From contig JAHDBN010000004.1 in NCBI GenBank assembly GCA_020630335.1, positions 91,260 to 155,259 of the forward strand: 64,000 nt of DNA, read 5' to 3'. A model generated the notes under the pieces. The model did not search any database. It saw only the letters and a list, made by a program, of their open reading frames with translations, and was not told the origin of the DNA. Of this stretch, positions 8,120 to 18,675 are shown piece by piece (position 1 is the stretch's first letter; every line of letters begins with the position of its first letter). The position numbers were made by a program, and so were the translations under genes. The DNA is from Bacteriovoracaceae bacterium. Its GTDB lineage: Bacteria; Bdellovibrionota; Bacteriovoracia; Bacteriovoracales; Bacteriovoracaceae.

Positions 8120-10732
8120 ATGAGTAAAAAAGTTTACGAACTTGCAAAAGAATTAGAATTAAGCTCCATCGAACTTGTAGAAAAGATTCGTGGGATGGGG
8201 ATTAATGTTAGAAATCATATGGTGAAATTAAGTGATGAAGACTTAAGCACTATTATGAATTCTTTGAATGCCGCTAAAGAAGAAGAAAAAGCTAAAACGG
8301 CAAAAAAGAAAAAAGTTGTAAAAAAACGAACCAAGAAAAAAACAACTAAAAAAGCTTCTTCCGATGGAGATGAAGAAGTTAAAAAAGTTGTGAAGAAACG
8401 AACTGTTAGAAAAAGAAAAGGTGGGGTTGTAGAAGAAGAAAAACCACCTGTCGCAGCAGCAGAATCAACTCAACCAGAAGTTACTTCTTTTGAAGATAAT
8501 ATGGAATCTCCTAAAACGGTTGAAAGAATTGATGATTCTCCTAGAGGTTTAAAAGTTGTTCAAGGTGCTCCTGTTCAAGAAAGTAAGACAGCAGCAGAAA
8601 CACCAGCGAGTGCAGAAGCGCCTAAAAAAGAAATATATAAAGAAAAATTACATAAATTTACTCCTGTTTATGTTCCTAAACCTGGAGAGGTAAAGAAAAA
8701 AGAAACAAAAGCACCTCGGACGTTTAATAATGCTCCGGCAACTCCTGGAACAAAAGGAAAAAGCAGTAAAAGAATTGGTGATTTAGCAGCAATAGTTTCT
8801 AAGAGAGGTGGAGAGAAATCAAAAGATATTCACCAAATTAGAGCAGAAGAAGGAGTTAAGCTTGCTTCTAATGTTGTTGGTAACACTGTTTATATTCCAG
8901 CAAGAAAGAAGAAAGTATTTATTGGTGAAACTAAAAATACTATTATTACTGAAGTAAAAGATTCTAAAAGAGTTGTAAGAATTCATGATGTTATTACTGC
9001 TGCAGATCTTGCTGCTAAGTTGAGTCAGAAGTTTAAAAACTTTTCAGGAAAATGTTTAGATATAAACCTTTTAGTAGAGCAAGAAGATTATATAGGTATT
9101 AAGCTTGCAACATCAATTGCTGCTCTTTATGACTATAGAGTTGAGAATGTAGCTTTTGATGAGGAAGCAGCTCTAGGTAAAACAAAAGAGAAATCAAACT
9201 CTGATCATCCATTAAGAAATCCAATCATTACTATCATGGGCCATGTTGATCATGGAAAAACAACTTTACTTGATACGATAAGAAAAGAAAAAGTTGCTGA
9301 TGGAGAAGCTGGTGGTATTACCCAGCACATTGGTGCTTATTCAGTTAAAGTAAAAGATTCAACTTTAACTTTCCTTGATACTCCAGGACACGCAGCCTTT
9401 GCTTCTATGAGACAAAGAGGTGCAGATGTTACTGATATTGTTGTTTTAGTTGTTGCTGCGGATGATGGAGTGATGCCTCAAACAAAAGAATCTATAAAGT
9501 TTATTCAAAAATCTAAGAAACCACTAATTGTAGCAGTGAATAAAATGGATAAAGAGGGAGCTAACCCTGATAAAATTAAGCAGGCCTTAATGGAATTTAG
9601 CATTACTCCAGAAGAGTGGGGTGGAGATACACAATTTGTAAATATCTCAGCACTTAAAGGAGATGGAATAGATTCTTTGTTAGAAGCAATCCAGCTTCAA
9701 GCGGAAGTGATGGAGTTAAGAGCAAATCCTAAAGGTAAAGCTGAAGGAATCATTATTGAGTCTAAAATTGAAACAGGAAGAGGGCCAGTTTGTACTGTTC
9801 TTGTTGAAAGTGGAACTCTTAAGAAAGGTGATGCTGTAGTTGTTGGAGAGTTTGCAGGTAGAGCAAGAAGTTTAATTGATCATACAGGAAAAATGATTCC
9901 TAGTGCGGGGCCATCTATGCCCGTTCAAATATTTGGATTAGATGGAACACCAAGTCCTGGTGATACCTTAAATGTAGTAAAAAATGAGCGTGAAGCTAAA
10001 AAAATTGTTGAGAATAGAGCAACAGAAAGAAAAGAAATAGACGCTGCTTCTAAGAAAAAGATGAGTCTAGAAGATTTCTTTGGTGCTGCTTCAGGAACAG
10101 ATGAAAAGAAAGTCATGAAGCTCATCGTTAGATCAGATGTTCTTGGATCATACGAAGCGATTAAAAACTCTCTTGAAGCTCTTGGAAATGATGAAGTAGG
10201 AGTAGAAGTTGTAGGCGGTGGAGCAGGTGCGATCACTGATAGTGATGTAAACTTTGCAGAGTCAATAGAAGGTTACATTATTGGTTTTAATATGAGGCCA
10301 GTAACTTCAGCGAGAAAACTTTCTGAGCAAAAAGGTATTGATGTTAAGACATATTCAATTATTTATGAACTGCTAGATGATGTTAAACTTGCTCTTGAAG
10401 GGATGCTTGATCCAGAAAGAATTGAAGTATATATCGGTAGAGCACAGGTTAAAGAGACTTTTAATATTCCTAAAATTGGAAAGATTGCAGGTTCTGAAGT
10501 TATTGATGGAAAAATTGCGAAAGGTTGTCATATAAGACTTCTAAGAGAAGAAAAAATTATCTTTGATGGTAAGTTATCAACTCTTAAACGATTCAAAGAT
10601 GAAGTTAAAGAAGTTAAAAATGGACTTGAATGTGGTATTGCACTAGAAGGTTGTGAAGATGTTTTAGTTGGCGATCTATTTGAAGCTTATATGTTAGAAG
10701 AAAAGAAAAGATCTTTAGAAACGAGAGTATAG
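8120..10732 (+). CDS. infB: Translation initiation factor IF-2
   Basis: IF-2 is the GTPase that brings initiator tRNA to the ribosome. The 870 residues include an N-terminal IF2_N subdomain ([20 protein letters not shown]), a long Lys/Ala-rich linker (about 60-230), the G domain with [20 protein letters not shown] and NKMD, and the C-terminal beta-barrel and tRNA-binding domains. AAGGTG precedes the ATG. rbfA begins five bases after the stop. The linker is poly-basic and species-specific, as is usual. Confidence 0.97.
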   Translation: MSKKVYELAKELELSSIELVEKIRGMGINVRNHMVKLSDEDLSTIMNSLNAAKEEEKAKTAKKKKVVKKRTKKKTTKKASSDGDEEVKKVVKKRTVRKRKGGVVEEEKPPVAAAESTQPEVTSFEDNMESPKTVERIDDSPRGLKVVQGAPVQESKTAAETPASAEAPKKEIYKEKLHKFTPVYVPKPGEVKKKETKAPRTFNNAPATPGTKGKSSKRIGDLAAIVSKRGGEKSKDIHQIRAEEGVKLASNVVGNTVYIPARKKKVFIGETKNTIITEVKDSKRVVRIHDVITAADLAAKLSQKFKNFSGKCLDINLLVEQEDYIGIKLATSIAALYDYRVENVAFDEEAALGKTKEKSNSDHPLRNPIITIMGHVDHGKTTLLDTIRKEKVADGEAGGITQHIGAYSVKVKDSTLTFLDTPGHAAFASMRQRGADVTDIVVLVVAADDGVMPQTKESIKFIQKSKKPLIVAVNKMDKEGANPDKIKQALMEFSITPEEWGGDTQFVNISALKGDGIDSLLEAIQLQAEVMELRANPKGKAEGIIIESKIETGRGPVCTVLVESGTLKKGDAVVVGEFAGRARSLIDHTGKMIPSAGPSMPVQIFGLDGTPSPGDTLNVVKNEREAKKIVENRATERKEIDAASKKKMSLEDFFGAASGTDEKKVMKLIVRSDVLGSYEAIKNSLEALGNDEVGVEVVGGGAGAITDSDVNFAESIEGYIIGFNMRPVTSARKLSEQKGIDVKTYSIIYELLDDVKLALEGMLDPERIEVYIGRAQVKETFNIPKIGKIAGSEVIDGKIAKGCHIRLLREEKIIFDGKLSTLKRFKDEVKEVKNGLECGIALEGCEDVLVGDLFEAYMLEEKKRSLETRV

Positions 10733-10737
10733 AAAGT

Positions 10738-11103
10738 ATGGGTAAGGTAAGTTTTTCAAAACAAAAATTTGAAGAGAAGATTTTAAATGAATTAAATTTC
10801 TTACTAAGAACTAGAATTACTGATCCTAGAGTTCAAAATGTATCGTTAACAAAAGTAATGTTAAACAAAGACTATTCTATAGCAACTGTTTCATGGGATA
10901 CATTTAATGTGTCGACAAGAGGCGATTCTAAATCAGCTATAACGAAAATGACGGGGAAGTTAAGAACTGAACTTTCTAAGACATTAAAGCTACGTCATAC
11001 TCCTGAACTTAAGTTTATCTATGATTCTCAATTTGAAGATGCTAATCATATTACAAATTTATTAAAATCTGATGCATCATTTACAAATGAATCTGACGAC
11101 TAA
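10738..11103 (+). CDS. rbfA: Ribosome-binding factor A
   Basis: This is a 121-residue KH-fold protein that acts in late 16S rRNA and 30S maturation. The sequence shows the family pattern: an N-terminal helix (KQKFEEKILNELNFLLR), then ITDPRVQNVSLTKVMLNKDYSIATVSW, and the late LKLRHTPELKFIYD. Spacing to infB is five bases, and truB starts inside its 3' end, so expression is coupled. Confidence 0.92.
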   Translation: MGKVSFSKQKFEEKILNELNFLLRTRITDPRVQNVSLTKVMLNKDYSIATVSWDTFNVSTRGDSKSAITKMTGKLRTELSKTLKLRHTPELKFIYDSQFEDANHITNLLKSDASFTNESDD

Positions 11104-11980
11104 GCCTGAAATTTATAAATTCTATAAGCCTAAAGATATTACTTCATATGATGTTATAAGAAAGCTTAAGCGTGGAGTTTTTAAAGGTGTAAAAAAAATA
11201 GGCCATTTTGGAACTCTAGATCCATTTGCAGAAGGACTTTTACTTATAGCAATCAATTCAGCAACTCGTTTAAATAATTATGTACATGATGAGCTTTCTA
11301 AAACTTATGTTTCTTATGGTATTTTAGGCATAGAGACTCCAACTGGAGATTTAACTAGTGAAGTTAGCAATACTGATGAAACTGATTATTTAAAAAATGA
11401 GATATCCTCTTTTTCAAAAGACTTCATCGAGGAAAAATTAAGGAAGAAATATTTGGGTGAGTACTGGCAAGCACCTCATGCTTTTAGTGCTTCAAAGTTT
11501 CAAGGACGAAAAATGTATGAATACGCAAGAGAAGGCGTTGAGATAAAAAAAGAAAAAAAGAAAAGATATATCCATGACATAAAAGTGATTGAATATACTT
11601 ACCCAAAACTTGTTATTGAATTTCAAGTTTCTTCAGGGACTTATATTAGAACTTTATTCTCAGATTGTGCTAGGTATTTGGGTACTCTTGGAACCTTAGA
11701 AGGACTTTTCAGAAGTACAATAGGTAGCGTTGATATATCAAATGAACAAGATTTAGATAATATTCATCTCCCCGCTCATAAAGTGAATTTAGAGAAACTA
11801 CTTCCTTATGATTCACATACTTTAGAGGGAGATGAATTAAAACGGCTTAAACACGGAAATCCTGTAGATATTCAGAGAGAAGATATTTCTAGGTTATGCT
11901 GGATAAAAAATGTGGATAAAGAGTATGAAGGCCTTGTTGAAGCTAATTCTGGAGTAATTAAGCCAATAATCAACTTTTAG
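11087..11980 (+). CDS. truB: tRNA pseudouridine-55 synthase TruB
   Basis: TruB makes pseudouridine 55 in the T-loop of tRNAs. The catalytic motif GHFGTLDPFAEGLL, with its essential Asp, lies near residue 37. YWQAPHAFSASKFQGRKMYEYAREG and SSGTYIRTLFSD match other conserved blocks, and a short C-terminal PUA-like part follows. Two in-frame ATGs (11072 and 11087) lie within the end of rbfA. I prefer the second, which leaves the usual short N-terminus before YKFYKPKDITSYDV. About 297 residues is normal. It is the last gene of the operon. Confidence 0.93.
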   Translation: MNLTTKPEIYKFYKPKDITSYDVIRKLKRGVFKGVKKIGHFGTLDPFAEGLLLIAINSATRLNNYVHDELSKTYVSYGILGIETPTGDLTSEVSNTDETDYLKNEISSFSKDFIEEKLRKKYLGEYWQAPHAFSASKFQGRKMYEYAREGVEIKKEKKKRYIHDIKVIEYTYPKLVIEFQVSSGTYIRTLFSDCARYLGTLGTLEGLFRSTIGSVDISNEQDLDNIHLPAHKVNLEKLLPYDSHTLEGDELKRLKHGNPVDIQREDISRLCWIKNVDKEYEGLVEANSGVIKPIINF

Positions 11981-12007
11981 TTTATACCCTTTTTATCGAA
12001 TTTCTTG

Positions 12008-12013
12008 TATAAT
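12008..12013 (+). promoter_or_regulatory. Candidate -10 box for the ferredoxin-fusion gene
   Basis: A perfect TATAAT lies 30 bases before the ATG at 12043, within the short gap after truB. No good -35 hexamer lies at the right distance. GGAGA at 12033-12037 serves as the ribosome-binding site. Confidence 0.5.
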
Positions 12014-12042
12014 CAGTTTAAGTAATTTTTTTGGAGAGAAAA

Positions 12043-12894
12043 ATGACAACAAGTTTTATTGCGCTTGGAATTGCTTTGGTTTTAGTAATTGGCTTAGTGG
12101 TAAGTTTAGGTTTTATGAGTCTGGGCCTTGGAGTTTTAGATAAGTTTTTTGGAAATGCTAAATTAAATATTTTAAAAAGTAATGAGTATGATCATGGTTT
12201 TGCTTTTTCTTTTCTTTGGAATTCAGCGAAATCACCAGCAAAAATAGATACATTAAAAGTAGAACTCTTTAATCCTTTTGGAACTCCAAAACAAATCGGA
12301 GTAACTAAAAGTTTTGATTCTGAATCGGAGTCTTTTGCTAGAGAGATTGATATGGGAGCAAAATTCCTTTCTCTACTAGGAGCTAAAGGAATGGATAAAG
12401 CGAGAGTTCAAGTAGAGTTAAGCTCTAGTAAAGATGGAAGGTTTTTTCAGTTTGAATATCCAGGATCTAAATTTTTAAATCTTTTAAAAAATGCAAAAAA
12501 AACAGTTAGCGATTTAAGTGATAAAGACACAAAATCAACAGCTGCTAGAATTCCAATTCCGGCTAGAAGCTTTATCGCTGAAACCGTTCCAGGGCAAGGT
12601 GTTCAATTAGCAATTCCAACAAACCCTACTTTTGAAGCATATTTTGCCAATCAAGGAGGAGGAGCAGCAGCAGTCGCAGATGCTCCCGCAAGAGAAAACT
12701 TTGCCATGAAAAAAGTTTGGATAGCTCCAGGGTGTATTGTTTGTAACGCTTGTGAAGATATTTATCCTGAAGTTTTTGATGTGCAGGCTGATAATTGTGT
12801 GATTAGACCAAACCCACCTTTGGATGATGGTTTAAGAATTGAAGAGGCTGCAGAAGCTTGTCCGGTTGAAGTTATTAAGTTTGAAGTTGCTTAA
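12043..12894 (+). CDS. Membrane-anchored protein with C-terminal [4Fe-4S] ferredoxin domain
   Basis: From the ATG with GGAGA upstream, the product is 283 residues. An N-terminal hydrophobic helix (about 3-30) is followed by a domain of about 170 residues that I do not recognise. An Ala/Gly linker (GGGAAAVADAPA) then leads to a ferredoxin of about 60 residues. The ferredoxin has CIVCNAC plus a distal EACPVE, giving the CxxCxxC...CP ligand set of a single [4Fe-4S] cluster. The protein could carry electrons at the membrane surface. Which side holds the cluster is unclear: one N-terminal helix alone would put it outside, where such clusters are rare. It stands alone between truB and a convergent gene. 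Confidence 0.82.
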   Translation: MTTSFIALGIALVLVIGLVVSLGFMSLGLGVLDKFFGNAKLNILKSNEYDHGFAFSFLWNSAKSPAKIDTLKVELFNPFGTPKQIGVTKSFDSESESFAREIDMGAKFLSLLGAKGMDKARVQVELSSSKDGRFFQFEYPGSKFLNLLKNAKKTVSDLSDKDTKSTAARIPIPARSFIAETVPGQGVQLAIPTNPTFEAYFANQGGGAAAVADAPARENFAMKKVWIAPGCIVCNACEDIYPEVFDVQADNCVIRPNPPLDDGLRIEEAAEACPVEVIKFEVA

Positions 12895-12905
12895 AATCGA
12901 ATTTA

Positions 12906-14021
12906 TTAATCTTCTATTTTTCTAGATAAACATAGTTTCTTATGAGTGTCTGATTTCGTGCACCACTCTAATTTATTGATAACTATTTGAGATACCTCAT
13001 AATCATCATGAGGGTAAAGATAAACCGCTCCTACGTTACTAAAATCGCCTTTTATTTTACCATTTGCCTGAATAATTATTTTTTTAGGGACTTCATCCAT
13101 AGAAACAGAATTAATATCCCAAGTATAAATTGCAAATGATCCTATATCATCAATTTTTTCTACTTTATAAACGTTTAGTACATGTATCCAAAGATTTTCT
13201 TTAACATCTTTAAAATTCTTTTTAAATTCTTCTCGTTTGTTTTTATCATAGATAATGCTCCATTTATCTTCAGGGAAAATCTTCTTTTTATTAAAAGCTG
13301 AAGCGTGAATGATAGGTTTGTATCCAAGGCTTAATCTGAAAGCAAGGTCATGGTAAAGATCTTCGACTTCATTAAAAGGCATCTTCTTTTGAAAAGTCCT
13401 ATCTAATTGAATGAGCCCTGCAATAGTCATATTCTTTTCAATCCATTGAGCGAGAGTTAACTCTTTTAAATATCTCCCAAGTTTTGGGTGAGCAGAAAGT
13501 TCGTTAAAATTTTTAAATCCAGGAAATATTGCGGGCTTTAATTTATAGACACGGTCAATTTTTTCCTTGTAAAAACTAAACCAAGCTTTTGGGTTTTTTC
13601 CTTCTAAGGGAATTGATAAGTCTAAAATGTTTTCAGGATCATAAAATGAGAGTTGATGAAACTTTCTCATCAGATAAGTTAATCCTGAACATACCCCAAA
13701 CTCTGTTTTTGATACATCATCAAAATAAAAATCATCATTAGCAAAAGAAGGATGGGATTCTTCATTAGGTGTCATATGAATATTATCACCTTGAAAAACT
13801 TTAAAAGGGTTACGACCATTATTTTCAAAGTATTCATTTAATAAAAAATCATAATCTCTTGCTCTAGTTGAGTAAGCTAAATTTCTTAAAAAATGTTTTG
13901 GGATATCTGGAAAAAATCTCCATATATTATCCTTCGCTAATTCTTGCTGGGAAGGTATGTCTTTATTTTGTGAAAATAAAGACAAAGAGATAAGCATTGA
14001 TATAGATAAAAGTATTTTCAT
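12906..14021 (-). CDS. Secreted protein with papain-like Cys/His/Asp pattern (paralogue 1)
   Basis: The 371 residues begin with a signal peptide (MKILLSISMLISLSLFSQ). It aligns along its length with the next gene. The best conserved blocks are FGVCSGLTYLMRKFHQL (Cys111), HVLNV (His280) and WDIN (Asp302/Asn304). That order and spacing resemble a papain-like or transglutaminase-like triad, with Cys at a helix start followed by His and Asp/Asn on strands. I infer a periplasmic or secreted cysteine hydrolase, but no named family is recognised and the activity is unproven. No strong Shine-Dalgarno is visible. Confidence 0.7.
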   Translation of the reverse strand: MKILLSISMLISLSLFSQNKDIPSQQELAKDNIWRFFPDIPKHFLRNLAYSTRARDYDFLLNEYFENNGRNPFKVFQGDNIHMTPNEESHPSFANDDFYFDDVSKTEFGVCSGLTYLMRKFHQLSFYDPENILDLSIPLEGKNPKAWFSFYKEKIDRVYKLKPAIFPGFKNFNELSAHPKLGRYLKELTLAQWIEKNMTIAGLIQLDRTFQKKMPFNEVEDLYHDLAFRLSLGYKPIIHASAFNKKKIFPEDKWSIIYDKNKREEFKKNFKDVKENLWIHVLNVYKVEKIDDIGSFAIYTWDINSVSMDEVPKKIIIQANGKIKGDFSNVGAVYLYPHDDYEVSQIVINKLEWCTKSDTHKKLCLSRKIED

Positions 14022-14103
14022 GTCTGGTTTCTAGCAAAAAATGGCTAAAATGTAGAAAAGAATTACCTAACGCAGGGCATTTTTTCAGGAGAATATTTCT
14101 TGA

Positions 14104-15129
14104 TTAATAGAGTGAGCCTTCACATACGCTATGTCGTATTGGATTAGATTTACACCACTTCATTTGGTTTTTGAGCATACGAGAGATTTCGAAATCGTCA
14201 TATGGGTAGAGTTGTATTCTTGATAGATTGGAGTAATCTCCCGATATTGTACCATCTGGATGTATGATAGCTTTTTTGGCTGCAGAATTGATGTTTGAGT
14301 AGTTAATATCCCAGAAATGTATTTCAATATCTTGATTTTCCGGATTCTGAATGATTTTAGTAACATTTAAGACATGTATCCTGTGTTTTGTGGTAAATAT
14401 TTTTTTACTTTTCTCTACTGTGAAAACGATTGGCTTGTAATCTAAATCTAATCTTAACTGTAAATTGGTATAGAGTTTTCTAATTTCTGTAGGTTTCATT
14501 TTTTCTTTTATTGTTTCTAGGACTTGAAGAGCTCCACCTATTGTTGCATTTTTTATGGCCCACTCTTGAAGACTAGTTTCTTTTAAGATTTTTTTTAAGA
14601 TTGGATCACTAGATAATTCATTTAACGATTTGAAGTGAGGAAAGATAGCAGGTTTTAAGTTTTGTATTCTTTTGATTTGTTTATAGTAAAATTTTTTCCA
14701 GGATTTTAGTTCCTTGTAACGAGATGGTACGTTTGCTTGGGTGATATTATTAGGATCAAAAAAAGCTAGCCTATGAAATTTTCGAAGTAATACAGACATA
14801 CCAGCACATACACCATAATCTAGTCTAACAATTTCAGAAAAATCACTATTGGTATTAGCAAAAGAAAAGTGATCTTCTTTATTTGGTTTTAATCTCTCAC
14901 GGTGAACATAAAAGAATCCAAAAGGGGAAGAAGTAAAATCGTTATGATGTATTCTGAGATATTTTTGAAAAGTTGTTAAGCCAGAATGATCAGCAAATTC
15001 TCTATAAGGATAAACTTGAACATCTGAAGCGAGTCTCCATAAGTTTTTTAAGAAGTAATCTTGCTGATTTGGAACTGCTTGAGAAAATGCTAAAGAAGTG
15101 AATAACAAAAAAATAGTATAAATTCTCAT
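14104..15129 (-). CDS. Secreted protein with papain-like Cys/His/Asp pattern (paralogue 2)
   Basis: I start at the ATG at 15129 because MRIYTIFLLFTSLAFSQ is a clean signal peptide; a TTG at 15165 would add 12 residues. The 341-residue product is a paralogue of the preceding entry: YGVCAGMSVLLRKFHRL (Cys108), HVLNV (His252), WDIN (Asp274/Asn276), and the same C-terminal YPYDDFEISRM...WC block. The two genes are tandem, 82 bases apart, and look like a local duplication that has since diverged. A secreted cysteine peptidase or amidase fold is inferred from the pattern only. Confidence 0.7.
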   Translation of the reverse strand: MRIYTIFLLFTSLAFSQAVPNQQDYFLKNLWRLASDVQVYPYREFADHSGLTTFQKYLRIHHNDFTSSPFGFFYVHRERLKPNKEDHFSFANTNSDFSEIVRLDYGVCAGMSVLLRKFHRLAFFDPNNITQANVPSRYKELKSWKKFYYKQIKRIQNLKPAIFPHFKSLNELSSDPILKKILKETSLQEWAIKNATIGGALQVLETIKEKMKPTEIRKLYTNLQLRLDLDYKPIVFTVEKSKKIFTTKHRIHVLNVTKIIQNPENQDIEIHFWDINYSNINSAAKKAIIHPDGTISGDYSNLSRIQLYPYDDFEISRMLKNQMKWCKSNPIRHSVCEGSLY

Positions 15130-15193
15130 AGAAGAAAAGATACATAGGAATAGCTTTGATATCAAGATGCATTGCTAGTCTCTTTAAAATTAC

Positions 15194-16066
15194 TTAGACA
15201 TTATGCTTCTCAAAAATATTTGAATGCGATGGGTATTTCTCAAGATATTCAAACTTATATTTATCGAGTTGTTTGATTCTAGCTCCCCAAAAGTCTTTAT
15301 CGTGATCAAAAATTACTATAAGCTGATTTTGGATAATCCATTCATACATGCTGGCTCTTTCTAAAGAACTATCACCAGGATGAAGATCATATCCCATAGT
15401 CCAAGCAACATTTAAATGGTGACTGGTGGGAAGAAGATCTCCCATATAGATCATTTTTTTATCGTATGGAAGGACTTGAAAAGGTGTATGGCCATGTGAG
15501 ATTTTAAACTTTAACTCATACTTGGAGTCCTTGAGAATTAAGTCATCTGTCTCGCTTAGCCAGTGAATTTGTTTTTTTTCTTCTAGTGTTTTTATCAGAG
15601 GATGGAAGTATTGAGCTTGAAAAGATCCTTGATCTCTAGGAGTTGGATTTAAGGAGTATTCAAAGTGTTTTTTATGTAGGTGCAGGGTAGCATTTGGAAA
15701 TAAGGGAGTAATACCGTCATTAGTACCTAAGCCACCAACGTGATCAAAGTGTAAGTGAGTGAGTACTATATCAGTAATTTCTTCTACTCCTATTCCAAGA
15801 TTTTCTTTCAGAGTCTTGTTAACTGGATTCCAGATCTCTTGTAAGCCAAAGCGTTTTTCAAATTTTTCACCATGATAATCACCGACACCTAAATCAATGA
15901 GTATATTTTTTTCTTGAGTTTGAATGACAAACATTCTGCAATTCATTTCTACGCGATTAAATTCATCAGAGGGGAGTTTTTTTTCCCACAAAGGCTTGGG
16001 AATAATACCAAACATTGCTCCTCCGTCTAGTTTGAAATGAGAAGGATATAAAGAATAATAGTTCAT
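15194..16066 (-). CDS. Metallo-beta-lactamase-fold hydrolase
   Basis: The 290 residues carry the MBL zinc motif THLHFDHVGG near residue 100, preceded by ILIDLGVGDYHG. Downstream ligands are HGHTPFQ (near 195) and MGDLLPTSHH. It looks like the lactonase-like or broad hydrolase branch of the superfamily. The substrate cannot be told from sequence. There is no signal peptide, so it is cytoplasmic. It is divergent from sucC, sharing a 127-base intergenic region. Confidence 0.85.
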   Translation of the reverse strand: MNYYSLYPSHFKLDGGAMFGIIPKPLWEKKLPSDEFNRVEMNCRMFVIQTQEKNILIDLGVGDYHGEKFEKRFGLQEIWNPVNKTLKENLGIGVEEITDIVLTHLHFDHVGGLGTNDGITPLFPNATLHLHKKHFEYSLNPTPRDQGSFQAQYFHPLIKTLEEKKQIHWLSETDDLILKDSKYELKFKISHGHTPFQVLPYDKKMIYMGDLLPTSHHLNVAWTMGYDLHPGDSSLERASMYEWIIQNQLIVIFDHDKDFWGARIKQLDKYKFEYLEKYPSHSNIFEKHNV

Positions 16067-16193
16067 AAAAGGCCCAACAAATAAAATTTAAGTCAATCTA
16101 AATAAAAAATAATCTATTAAATGTTTTATTGAAAATACTAGGCCTTTCACTTAATCTAGTCCACGTAAAACTATCTAGAATTGAGGAGATTTC

Positions 16194-17360
16194 ATGAATG
16201 TTCATGAATATCAGGCTAAGCGCTTGATGAAAGATTTTAATATTAGTGTTCTTGAAGGTGGAGTAGCTTCTACTCCAGCAGAAGCTGTTGATGTAGCTAA
16301 AAAGCTTGGCGGAAATATTTGGGTTGTTAAAGCTCAAATTCATGCTGGTGGAAGAGGAAAAGGTGGAGGAGTTAAATTAGCGAAATCTCTAGAGGAAGTT
16401 GAAAACTTTGCTAAAGAAATTATTGGTATGCAGCTAGTAACTCATCAAACAGGTCCAGAAGGTAAAAAAGTTAATAAAGTTTTAGTAGAAGCTGGTTGTG
16501 ATATAGAACATGAGTATTACGTAGGAATTGTTTTAGACAGAGATACAGGTCTTACTACTATGATGGCGTCTTCAGAAGGTGGAGTAAATATTGAAGAAGT
16601 CGCTCATGAAACTCCAGAAAAAATTATCAAAGCATCAATTGATCCAGCGACAGGTTTCACTCCTTACATAGGAAGAAAGCTTGCCTTTGCTATTGGTTTA
16701 GAAGGTGATGCGATGAAAAAATGTGTAAAGTTTTTAAATGGACTTTATCAACTTTATATTTCTAAAGATTGTTCGGTTGCTGAAATCAATCCACTTGTTG
16801 TGACTAAGCAAGGTGAGGTTATTGCTTTAGATGCAAAATTAAACTTTGATGAAAGTGCTCTTTTCAGGCATCCAGATATTGCGGAGTTAAGAGACCCAAC
16901 GGAAGAATCAGCTCAAGAGTTAGAAGCTGGTAAACACGGTCTTTCTTATATTTCATTAGATGGAAATATTGGTTGTCTTGTAAATGGTGCTGGCCTTGCA
17001 ATGGGGACAATGGACATTATTAAGATTTATGGTGGTGAACCCGCAAACTTTTTAGATGTTGGTGGTGGAGCGACAAAAGAAACTGTTGAAAAAGCATTCT
17101 CTATTATCTTAGAAGATAAAAATGTGAAAGCTATTTTAGTGAATATTTTTGGTGGAATTATGAAGTGTGATATTATTGCAGAAGGTATTATTGCTGCTGC
17201 AAAATCGTTAAAACTCTCAGTTCCATTAATTGTTAGATTAGAAGGAACCAATGTTTCTGTTGGGAAAAAATTATTAGCTGAATCTGGTCTTGCTATTACA
17301 GCAGCAGATGATCTTGCTGACGCTGCAAAAAAAGCAGTAGAAGCGGCGAAGGGAGCGTAA
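16194..17360 (+). CDS. sucC: Succinyl-CoA synthetase (ADP/GDP-forming) beta subunit
   Basis: This is the ATP-grasp subunit that, with SucD, converts succinyl-CoA to succinate with nucleoside triphosphate formation in the TCA cycle. The 388 residues start with [12 protein letters not shown] and include [17 protein letters not shown] (nucleotide site), EINPLVV, and the C-terminal LDVGGGAT and [10 protein letters not shown] motifs. GAGGAG precedes the ATG. sucD begins one base after the stop, so the pair is co-translated. Confidence 0.97.
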   Translation: MNVHEYQAKRLMKDFNISVLEGGVASTPAEAVDVAKKLGGNIWVVKAQIHAGGRGKGGGVKLAKSLEEVENFAKEIIGMQLVTHQTGPEGKKVNKVLVEAGCDIEHEYYVGIVLDRDTGLTTMMASSEGGVNIEEVAHETPEKIIKASIDPATGFTPYIGRKLAFAIGLEGDAMKKCVKFLNGLYQLYISKDCSVAEINPLVVTKQGEVIALDAKLNFDESALFRHPDIAELRDPTEESAQELEAGKHGLSYISLDGNIGCLVNGAGLAMGTMDIIKIYGGEPANFLDVGGGATKETVEKAFSIILEDKNVKAILVNIFGGIMKCDIIAEGIIAAAKSLKLSVPLIVRLEGTNVSVGKKLLAESGLAITAADDLADAAKKAVEAAKGA

Positions 17361-17361
17361 G

Positions 17362-18228
17362 ATGTCAATTTTAGTAAATAGAGATTCAAGACTTATCACT
17401 ATAGGACTTACTGGTAAGCAAGGGACATTTCATACTCTTCAATCAAGAGATTATGGTACAAATGTAGTTGGAGGCGTTACTCCAGGTAAAGGTGGAATGG
17501 TTCATGAAGGCATTCCTGTTTATAACTCTACTTATCAAGCGGTTAAGGAAACTGAAGCAAATGTCGCTATGATTTTTGTGCCACCAAAGTTTGCTGCTGA
17601 TGCAATTCTTGAATCAATTGATGCGGGTGTTGAATTAATTGTAGCAATTACTGAAGGTATTCCTATTAATGATATGATTAAAGTTAGATCTGTTTTAAAC
17701 AAATCAAACTCAAGACTTATAGGACCAAACTGTCCTGGAATAATTACCCCAGGGGAATGTAAAGTTGGAATTATGCCAGGCCATATTCATATGCCTGGTA
17801 ATGTGGGAGTTATTTCTAGATCAGGAACTCTTACTTATGAAGCTGTTTATCAATTGACTCAAAGAGATATAGGACAATCAACTTGTGTTGGAATTGGTGG
17901 TGATCCTGTGAATGGAACAAGCTTTATAGATTGTTTAGATTTATTTGAAAAAGACAAAGATACTGAAGCTGTTATCATGATTGGTGAAATTGGTGGTAAT
18001 GCTGAAACTGAAGCTGCAAAGTGGATAAGAGATAATATGAATAAGCCTGTAGTTAGCTTCATTGCAGGAGCAAGTGCTCCAGCAGGAAAGAGAATGGGAC
18101 ATGCAGGAGCGATCATTTCTGGTGGAGATGATACAGCTGAAGCTAAGTTTAAGGTATTAGAGCAATGTGGAGTTACTATTGTTAGGAGTCCTGCTGAGCT
18201 TGGCGAAAAATTAGCAAGTGTTTTATAA
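17362..18228 (+). CDS. sucD: Succinyl-CoA synthetase alpha subunit
   Basis: This 288-residue subunit binds CoA and carries the phosphohistidine. [10 protein letters not shown] (CoA-binding loop near residue 15), [21 protein letters not shown]-like [11 protein letters not shown], and RMGHAGAI with the active-site His near residue 247 are all present. The start is ATG directly after sucC, and ndk follows 24 bases later. Confidence 0.97.
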   Translation: MSILVNRDSRLITIGLTGKQGTFHTLQSRDYGTNVVGGVTPGKGGMVHEGIPVYNSTYQAVKETEANVAMIFVPPKFAADAILESIDAGVELIVAITEGIPINDMIKVRSVLNKSNSRLIGPNCPGIITPGECKVGIMPGHIHMPGNVGVISRSGTLTYEAVYQLTQRDIGQSTCVGIGGDPVNGTSFIDCLDLFEKDKDTEAVIMIGEIGGNAETEAAKWIRDNMNKPVVSFIAGASAPAGKRMGHAGAIISGGDDTAEAKFKVLEQCGVTIVRSPAELGEKLASVL

Positions 18229-18252
18229 AGTAAATATTATAAGGAGAAAATA

Positions 18253-18672
18253 ATGGAAAGAACGTTAAGTATTATTAAACCAAATGCAATAGAAGATAAT
18301 AATATTGGAAATATAATTTCAAGATTTGAAAAAGAAGGATTAAGCATTGCAGCAGCAAAGCTAACTCATCTTTCTAAAGAGAAAGCGGAAGGATTTTATA
18401 TTGAGCACAAGGAAAGACCTTTTTTTGGATCTTTAGTTAGCTTTATGACTTCTGGGCCTGTAATGCTTATGGTTCTTGAAGGTGAAGGTGCGATCATGAA
18501 AAATAGAGAAATCATGGGAGCGACAAATCCTGAAGAAGCTGCAGATGGAACTTTAAGAAAGTTATACGCGAAATCTCTTGAAGCAAATGCTGTTCATGGT
18601 TCAGACTCACCTCAGTCTGCAGAAAGAGAAGTTTCTTATTTCTTTGATAATAACGAAGTTTTTAAAAGATAA
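18253..18672 (+). CDS. ndk: Nucleoside diphosphate kinase
   Basis: Ndk equalises NTP pools through a phosphohistidine. The 139 residues start [12 protein letters not shown] and contain KERPFF, the GATNPEEA loop and the catalytic [25 protein letters not shown] lies upstream. Placement after sucCD suits a partnership in which succinyl-CoA synthetase supplies the phosphoryl donor. Confidence 0.97.
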   Translation: MERTLSIIKPNAIEDNNIGNIISRFEKEGLSIAAAKLTHLSKEKAEGFYIEHKERPFFGSLVSFMTSGPVMLMVLEGEGAIMKNREIMGATNPEEAADGTLRKLYAKSLEANAVHGSDSPQSAEREVSYFFDNNEVFKR

Positions 18673-18675
18673 TTT

